The notes below the pieces were generated by a model, which saw only the letters and a list, made by a program, of their open reading frames with translations, had not been told where the DNA came from and searched no databases. Positions 40,836-45,118 of a DNA stretch of 45,118 bases are shown piece by piece; position 1 is the stretch's first letter, and each line of letters opens with the position of its first letter. The DNA comes from UBA3478 sp965662045 (GTDB lineage: Bacteria > Bacteroidota > Bacteroidia > Flavobacteriales > Flavobacteriaceae). The position numbers and the translations under genes were made by a program. The DNA is taken from assembly GCA_965662045.1 (NCBI GenBank), contig CBFIGE010000016.1:1-45118 (forward strand), written 5' to 3'.

Positions 40836-42917
40836 ATGAGATATACATATATCAATAGAGAAATCAGTTGGCTTCATTTCAATGAAAGAGTGTTGCAGGA
40901 ATGTGCTGATACAAATGTGCCACTTTTAGAGCGGCTGCGATTTCTCGGGATATTTAGTAATAATCTTGATGAATTCTTTAAGGTTAGGTATGCTTCTGTA
41001 AAACGCATGGTGGATGCAGAAGATAGCGGAGATACTTGGATTAATAGCGAAACAGCAAAGCAACTTCTTGAAAAAATAACTGAACTGGTGATTGAACTTC
41101 AAGCAAAGAGTCTTACCATATTACAAGAAATTCAGCACGAGCTACAAGAAGAACAAATATATATTATTGATGAGCTTCAAATCCCAGAAGAGTATCATGA
41201 CTTTGTGCATAATTATTTTGATCATAAATTAAATCCAAATCTTCAAACCATTGATTTGAGCAGTATTTCTCACTTCCCTATGCTGCAGGAATCAGCCGCT
41301 TATTTGGCAGTTAAACTAGAAGCGTATAAAAACAAAAAATTAAAAATAATCGATAAAGAGAAGGTGAGATACGGACTAATTGAAATTCCAGATAACTTAG
41401 ATCGCTTTCTTGTTTTACCTTCTAATGATCATAGGCAGTATGTAATTTTACTCGATGATGTCATTCGTTTCTGTATGGAAAAAATCTTTTTCATGTACGA
41501 GTTTGATAAAATCAGTGCACATATGATAAAAGTCACACGAGATGCCGAATTAGACATTGACGATGATTTTGAAAAGTCTTTTGTAGAAAAAATATCCACC
41601 TCTGTAAGTAATAGAAGAATAAGTGACCCAGTTCGCTTTGTTTACGACAAAAGAATTTCTATAGACACTTTAAATTTCCTGAAACAAAAGATGGAAATTG
41701 AGGGTACCGATAGTGTTATTCCAGGAGGACGATATCACAATAGAAGAGATTATATGTCTTTTCCAGATTTAAATAGACCAGAGTTTCAATATGAAAAAAT
41801 CAAACCTTTAGCTATTCCGAATTTGAATAATGAGGGGAGTATTTTTAATCAGATAAGAGTACGTGATTATTTATTGTATACTCCTTATCAAGATTACGGG
41901 TACATTATTCGCTTTTTGAAAGAAGCGGCTTTAGACCCCAAGGTGAGTGAAATAAAAATCACTATTTATCGTCTAGCTAAAAATTCACAAGTCGCAGCAG
42001 CATTAATCAATGCAGCAATTAATGGCAAAAAAGTAACTGTTCAAATTGAAATTCAGGCTCGTTTCGATGAGAAAGCAAATATTGATTATGCCAATACCTT
42101 TAGAGAAGTTGGGATTCGTCTGGTTTTTGGAGTAAAAGGCTTAAAGGTTCACAGTAAAATTTGCTACGTCACCAGAGAAAATGAACAAGGTGAACAAGAA
42201 GTCTTTTCATTTATTAGCACAGGTAATTTCAATGAATCAACGGCTAGAATTTATACCGATTACACCCTTTTCACGGCAAATCCAAAAATTGCAAGAGAAT
42301 TAAAAACTGTCTTTGAGTTTTTTGAAACGCCTTATAAGATGCCAAAGTTTAAGCATTTGATTGTCTCACCGCATTATACAGAATCTACATATATAAGTCT
42401 TATTGAGAAGGAGGTTGAAAATGCAAAAGCTGGAAAACCTGCTTTTATTCGCATTAAAATGAATTCATTTACCTCTTTTAAAATGGTAGATAAATTATAC
42501 GAGGCATCTAATGCCGGAGTTAAAATTGATCTAATTATAAGAGGTATTTGTTGCTTAGTGCCGGGAGTTAAAGGTCAAAGTGAAAATATTACTGCCATAA
42601 GTGTGGTCGATAAATTTTTAGAGCATCCGAGAGTATTTATATTCGGAAATGCTGGTAAGCCTAAAGTTTATATTTCATCGGCAGATTGGATGACTCGTAA
42701 TATTGAAAATAGAGTAGAGGTTGGAGTTCCTATTTATCAAGAAAATATAAAAAAAGAAATCTTAGATACTTTTGAAATCGCCTGGCGAGATAACGTCAAA
42801 GCTAGAGTCTTTTCTGATCGCTTTGACAATGCTTATAAAAAACTAGACAAACCAGCAATACGTTCTCAGTTCGTCACCTATGATTATTATAGAAGTAAGC
42901 TGAACTTAAAGCAGTAA
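40836..42917 (+). CDS. ppk1: Polyphosphate kinase 1
   Basis: 693 aa, the usual length. The N-terminal domain opens YINREISWLHFNERVLQEC and FLGIFSNNLDEFFKVRYASV. The two phospholipase-D-like catalytic domains contain IQIEIQARFDEKANI-type sequence, VFGVKGLKVHSKICYV with the phosphohistidine, and FISTGNFNESTARIYTDYTL. IRGICCLVPGVKG and SADWMTRNIENRVEVGVPI follow. It reversibly makes polyphosphate from ATP. The end is 4 bases from the convergent miaE. Confidence 0.95.
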   Translation: MRYTYINREISWLHFNERVLQECADTNVPLLERLRFLGIFSNNLDEFFKVRYASVKRMVDAEDSGDTWINSETAKQLLEKITELVIELQAKSLTILQEIQHELQEEQIYIIDELQIPEEYHDFVHNYFDHKLNPNLQTIDLSSISHFPMLQESAAYLAVKLEAYKNKKLKIIDKEKVRYGLIEIPDNLDRFLVLPSNDHRQYVILLDDVIRFCMEKIFFMYEFDKISAHMIKVTRDAELDIDDDFEKSFVEKISTSVSNRRISDPVRFVYDKRISIDTLNFLKQKMEIEGTDSVIPGGRYHNRRDYMSFPDLNRPEFQYEKIKPLAIPNLNNEGSIFNQIRVRDYLLYTPYQDYGYIIRFLKEAALDPKVSEIKITIYRLAKNSQVAAALINAAINGKKVTVQIEIQARFDEKANIDYANTFREVGIRLVFGVKGLKVHSKICYVTRENEQGEQEVFSFISTGNFNESTARIYTDYTLFTANPKIARELKTVFEFFETPYKMPKFKHLIVSPHYTESTYISLIEKEVENAKAGKPAFIRIKMNSFTSFKMVDKLYEASNAGVKIDLIIRGICCLVPGVKGQSENITAISVVDKFLEHPRVFIFGNAGKPKVYISSADWMTRNIENRVEVGVPIYQENIKKEILDTFEIAWRDNVKARVFSDRFDNAYKKLDKPAIRSQFVTYDYYRSKLNLKQ

Positions 42918-42921
42918 GTCG

Positions 42922-43503
42922 CTATCCATGCATTGTTTCTTTTGTTCCAAGGGTAGACATCAATTCCGCTTCGTATTCTAAAAGTGCATTCCACTTTTGA
43001 TCGACCTCTTGACGATCACCATACTGTCGTGCAAATTTCAAAAACATAGTGTAATGATTGGCCTCACTCACCATCAGATCTTTATAAAATTTAGATAAAT
43101 CCTGGTCATTGATTTCTTCAGAGAGCAAACGAAAGCGTTCACAGCTTCGAGCTTCGATAAGAGCAGCATACAAGAGTTTGTGAACTAAATGTGTTTCTCT
43201 GCTACCTCCTTTTGGAAAAAACTTATATAATTCGATCACATACTGGTCTTTGCGCTCGCGACCGAGCACCCAACCTCTTTCTAGGATTTTTTCATGAACC
43301 ATATTAAAATGACCCATTTCTTCTCTTGAAAGGGCAACCATAGCTTTTACGAGTTCGGGCTTTTCGGGAAACCCTATAATAAGTGAAATAGCCATGCTTG
43401 CGGCTTTCTGTTCACAGTAAGCATGGTCGGTTAGAATTTCTTCAATGTTTTTTTCAACGATGTTGACCCATCGTGGATCAGTCGGTAATTTTAATCCAAG
43501 CAT
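42922..43503 (-). CDS. miaE: tRNA 2-methylthio-N6-isopentenyladenosine hydroxylase (MiaE-like)
   Basis: 193 aa. It has a ferritin-like four-helix di-iron fold. ILTDHAYCEQKAASMAISL, LSREEMGHFNMVHEKILERG, LLYAALIEARSCERFRLLSE and LMVSEANHYTMFLKFARQYG supply the Glu and His iron ligands in the E...ExxH...E...ExxH order. MiaE hydroxylates the modified adenosine at position 37 of certain tRNAs with O2. It follows dnaX by 2 bases on the same strand, so co-transcription is very likely. Confidence 0.9.
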   Translation of the reverse strand: MLGLKLPTDPRWVNIVEKNIEEILTDHAYCEQKAASMAISLIIGFPEKPELVKAMVALSREEMGHFNMVHEKILERGWVLGRERKDQYVIELYKFFPKGGSRETHLVHKLLYAALIEARSCERFRLLSEEINDQDLSKFYKDLMVSEANHYTMFLKFARQYGDRQEVDQKWNALLEYEAELMSTLGTKETMHG

Positions 43504-43505
43504 AA

Positions 43506-45118
43506 TTAATATTCTAAATCAAAAGTATCCCTCAACAGTGCGATTGAAGGGTTTTGTTCTACCATTTTTTTGTATTTCTCTTCGGGGGTAAAAATATATT
43601 TTTCGTTCATTTCTTCTTTTACAATGACCTCTAGGTCTAAATGATCGTTTTCGAGTTTATCTCTAAGAAATTGAAGAAGTTCAAATTTATTTCGATCAAT
43701 CTCTTGTTGAATTATTTGATTGGGCACAGTCATACTCATCAAAAAGGACTCGTTTAGTTGCGGCTGATTCAAATTCAAATTTGCCGCCATAATCTTCTTG
43801 CCCTTGGTGTCTAATAGGGCAATATAATTATTCCAATGAACATGGAGTTCTTCTTCACTAACCTCTTTTGCTCTCTTATCTTCTTCAGAGTTTGTTTTTT
43901 GCTGTGCTTTTTCTTCCCTGTATTTTTTTTGCAATGCCAGTCCAGCGAGCGACAATCCCGATATTTGATGTTCCTTGGTGAGTTCGATTTTTGGTGTTTC
44001 CGCTGTGGAAACTTCACTTTCTGTGGAAGGGGGTAATTCTTTCTCTGTTGTTACCTCTTCAGGAGGTAATGTAGTTTCGTTTTGAGTCTTTTTTTCTAGC
44101 TGCTCAATCCATTGAGGGTCAATCAGTCTAAACTTTTTTTTTTAGAAGGATGACTAATAGATGCCAGTTGCATAAGGCACAATTGGGCATGTAACCTTTG
44201 GTTTTCACTGTTTTTGTAACTCAGTTCACATGAGTTACTGATGTCAATAGCTTCTAATAACCATTCCTCCGTCCATTTCTGCGCTTGATCGATATACAAG
44301 CTCATTGTGTTTGCTGGGACCTGCAGTAATTCTTGAGTAGGTTGGTGTTTAGACACCATAAGGTCTCTAAAATGAGAGCTTAATCCAGCTATAACATGAT
44401 GACCATCAAATCCTTTTTTCAACAACTTATCAAACTCTAATAGTAGGCTAGGAATAGCGTTTTCTAAAATAAGGGCAGATAGTTTAAAAAAATTGTCATA
44501 GTCAAGAATATTCAGGTTTTCGCTCACATCTTTTCGACTGATACTATTTCCGGAGTAACTGACAATACGATCAAAAATTGAAAGCGCATCCCTCATAGCA
44601 CCTTCTGCCTTTTGAGCGATAATATGAAGTGCTTCTTCTTCGGCTTCTACACCTTGGTCTTGTGCAATCTTTTGTAAGTAATTGACGGTATCTGATACCG
44701 TAATTCTTTTAAAATCAAAAATTTGACACCGAGAAAGTATGGTTGGAATTATTTTGTGTTTCTCTGTAGTAGCCAATATAAACACAGCGTGTTTTGGAGG
44801 TTCTTCGAGAGTCTTTAAAAAGGCATTAAAAGCTGCTGAAGAAAGCATATGGGCCTCGTCTATGATGTATACTTTATAATGTCCGTTTTGTGGAGGTATT
44901 CTAACCTGATCTGTCAAACTTCGAATATCGTCAACAGAATTATTCGATGCAGCATCTAATTCAAAAATATTAAACGAAAAGTCTTCGATATCAGAGCTGC
45001 TATTATCACTGTTGATTTTTCTAGCTAGAATTCGAGCACAAGTTGTTTTACCAACACCTCTAGGACCACAAAACAACAAGGCTTGTGCCAAGTGGTTTTG
45101 TTTGATGGCATTGTCAAG
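43506..45118 (-). CDS. dnaX: DNA polymerase III subunit gamma/tau, frameshift-split and 5'-truncated by the window edge
   Basis: The gene enters at the right edge in frame (LDNAIKQNHLAQALLFCGPRG). The AAA+ clamp-loader part has Walker A GPRGVGKTT, Walker B VYIIDEAHML, FLKTLEEPPKHAVFILATTE and the SRC sensor (TILSRCQIFDFKRI), then the oligomerisation domain. The zero frame ends at 44123, seven codons after TCT-A10. The -1 frame continues without a stop for about 209 codons (KFRLIDPQWIEQLEKK onward to DTFDLEY), a Glu/Thr/Pro linker and a C-terminal domain like tau. A TTG at 43955 opens the last 149 codons but is not a separate start. The four-Cys zinc module of E. coli DnaX is absent, as in other flavobacteria. 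Confidence 0.88.
44103..44146 (-). promoter_or_regulatory. Possible -1 frameshift or slippage signal in dnaX
   Basis: On the coding (minus) strand TCT is followed by ten A at 44143-44134, which in zero frame reads TCT AAA AAA AAA AGT and so contains the in-phase heptamer A AAA AAA. Seventeen bases after the run, at 44116-44103, CTCAATGGATTGAG forms a 5-bp hairpin with a 4-base loop, short but in the region where stimulatory structures lie. The zero-frame stop TGA is at 44125-44123, between the run and the hairpin. Confidence 0.5.
44123..45118 (-). CDS. dnaX: Zero-frame, gamma-like product of dnaX
   Basis: If the ribosome stays in frame through A10, the protein ends S-H-P-S-K-K-K-S-L-D-stop. 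It then contains the ATPase and oligomerisation domains only, matching the gamma form of E. coli and Thermus clamp loaders, which lacks the polymerase- and helicase-binding tail. In E. coli the zero frame gives tau and the shift gives gamma; here the roles would be reversed. This entry describes the alternative product and is not a separate gene. Confidence 0.6.
   Translation of the reverse strand, partial: LDNAIKQNHLAQALLFCGPRGVGKTTCARILARKINSDNSSSDIEDFSFNIFELDAASNNSVDDIRSLTDQVRIPPQNGHYKVYIIDEAHMLSSAAFNAFLKTLEEPPKHAVFILATTEKHKIIPTILSRCQIFDFKRITVSDTVNYLQKIAQDQGVEAEEEALHIIAQKAEGAMRDALSIFDRIVSYSGNSISRKDVSENLNILDYDNFFKLSALILENAIPSLLLEFDKLLKKGFDGHHVIAGLSSHFRDLMVSKHQPTQELLQVPANTMSLYIDQAQKWTEEWLLEAIDISNSCELSYKNSENQRLHAQLCLMQLASISHPSKKKSLD

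Noticed and set aside
43506..43955. A separate 149-codon gene starting at TTG 43955
   Set aside because: The same frame is open for 60 further codons upstream to the A10 run and reads as the linker and tail of DnaX; the TTG has no start context. It is the 3' part of dnaX.
43811..44036. Short ORFs of 66-68 codons on both strands within the dnaX tail
   Set aside because: They lie over the -1 frame linker, whose Glu/Thr/Pro-rich composition and continuity with DnaX is more convincing. Their products are low-complexity and have no recognisable features.
1..45118. CRISPR arrays, phage genes, toxin-antitoxin pairs or restriction systems
   Set aside because: No regularly spaced repeats and no characteristic proteins of these systems are present; the window is mostly core genome.

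Overview
The window is about 45 kb of low-GC bacterial chromosome, almost certainly from a member of the Flavobacteriaceae (Bacteroidota). Four things support this. The best promoter candidates match the Bacteroidota -7 box TAnnTTTG. Start codons are preceded by A-rich stretches rather than Shine-Dalgarno sequences. Several gene pairs are typical of flavobacteria (RlmD followed by DUF6452 and DUF6048 proteins; a small acidic protein ahead of RNase Z). DnaX lacks the four-cysteine zinc module. Nothing looks like phage, CRISPR, IS element or plasmid DNA. Most genes are core genes; the accessory parts are a curli locus, a small insertion at cmk, and an ECF sigma regulon.

Layout. 1-291: the 3' part of a 5S rRNA gene, its terminator, and a second orphan terminator. 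452-4997: a tightly packed curli (type VIII secretion) operon: a curlin-repeat subunit, a CsgE with an extra N-terminal domain, CsgF, a CsgG with a C-terminal outer-membrane barrel, and a propeller lipoprotein; it is closed by a strong terminator. 5097-7972: a PAP2 phosphatase coupled to an ArnT-like glycosyltransferase, then a ZIP metal transporter. 8022-11811: a THUMP rRNA methyltransferase, and an RlmD-DUF6452-DUF6048 operon on the other strand. 11896-20796: ornithine aminotransferase, an exported protein with a carboxypeptidase-like domain, a cyclophilin lipoprotein, a NUDIX hydrolase, a PlsC-type acyltransferase, an M20 amidohydrolase, XerD, AroQ and dihydrolipoyl dehydrogenase. 20860-22347: two overlapping msrB genes, one cytoplasmic and one exported, and a collagen-like lipoprotein.

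22468-28151: alpha-glucan genes, glycogen branching enzyme plus a GH31 glucosidase, with an MFS transporter. 28268-31146 (minus strand): a four-gene unit of ECF sigma factor, membrane anti-sigma factor and two exported beta-rich proteins. 31274-35542: lon followed by cmk, but the lon-cmk junction is interrupted. A 5' fragment of cmk still abuts lon, then comes about 1 kb carrying a 55-codon ORF and a small outer-membrane barrel gene, then an intact cmk that repeats the same 141 bp. 35701-42917: rpsA, then pyrR-pyrB, a small gene, rnz, pdxH and ppk1. 42922-45118 (minus strand): miaE and dnaX.

The two observations most worth following are at dnaX and cmk. In dnaX the zero-frame ORF ends just after a run of ten A residues, and the whole tau-like tail lies open in the -1 frame. 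This is the arrangement expected for frameshift or slippage control of gamma and tau forms, although a sequencing or assembly indel must be excluded. At cmk an outer-membrane protein gene has been inserted with a duplicated gene start that leaves an intact kinase. The CsgE and CsgG domain additions suggest a Bacteroidota version of the curli machine.
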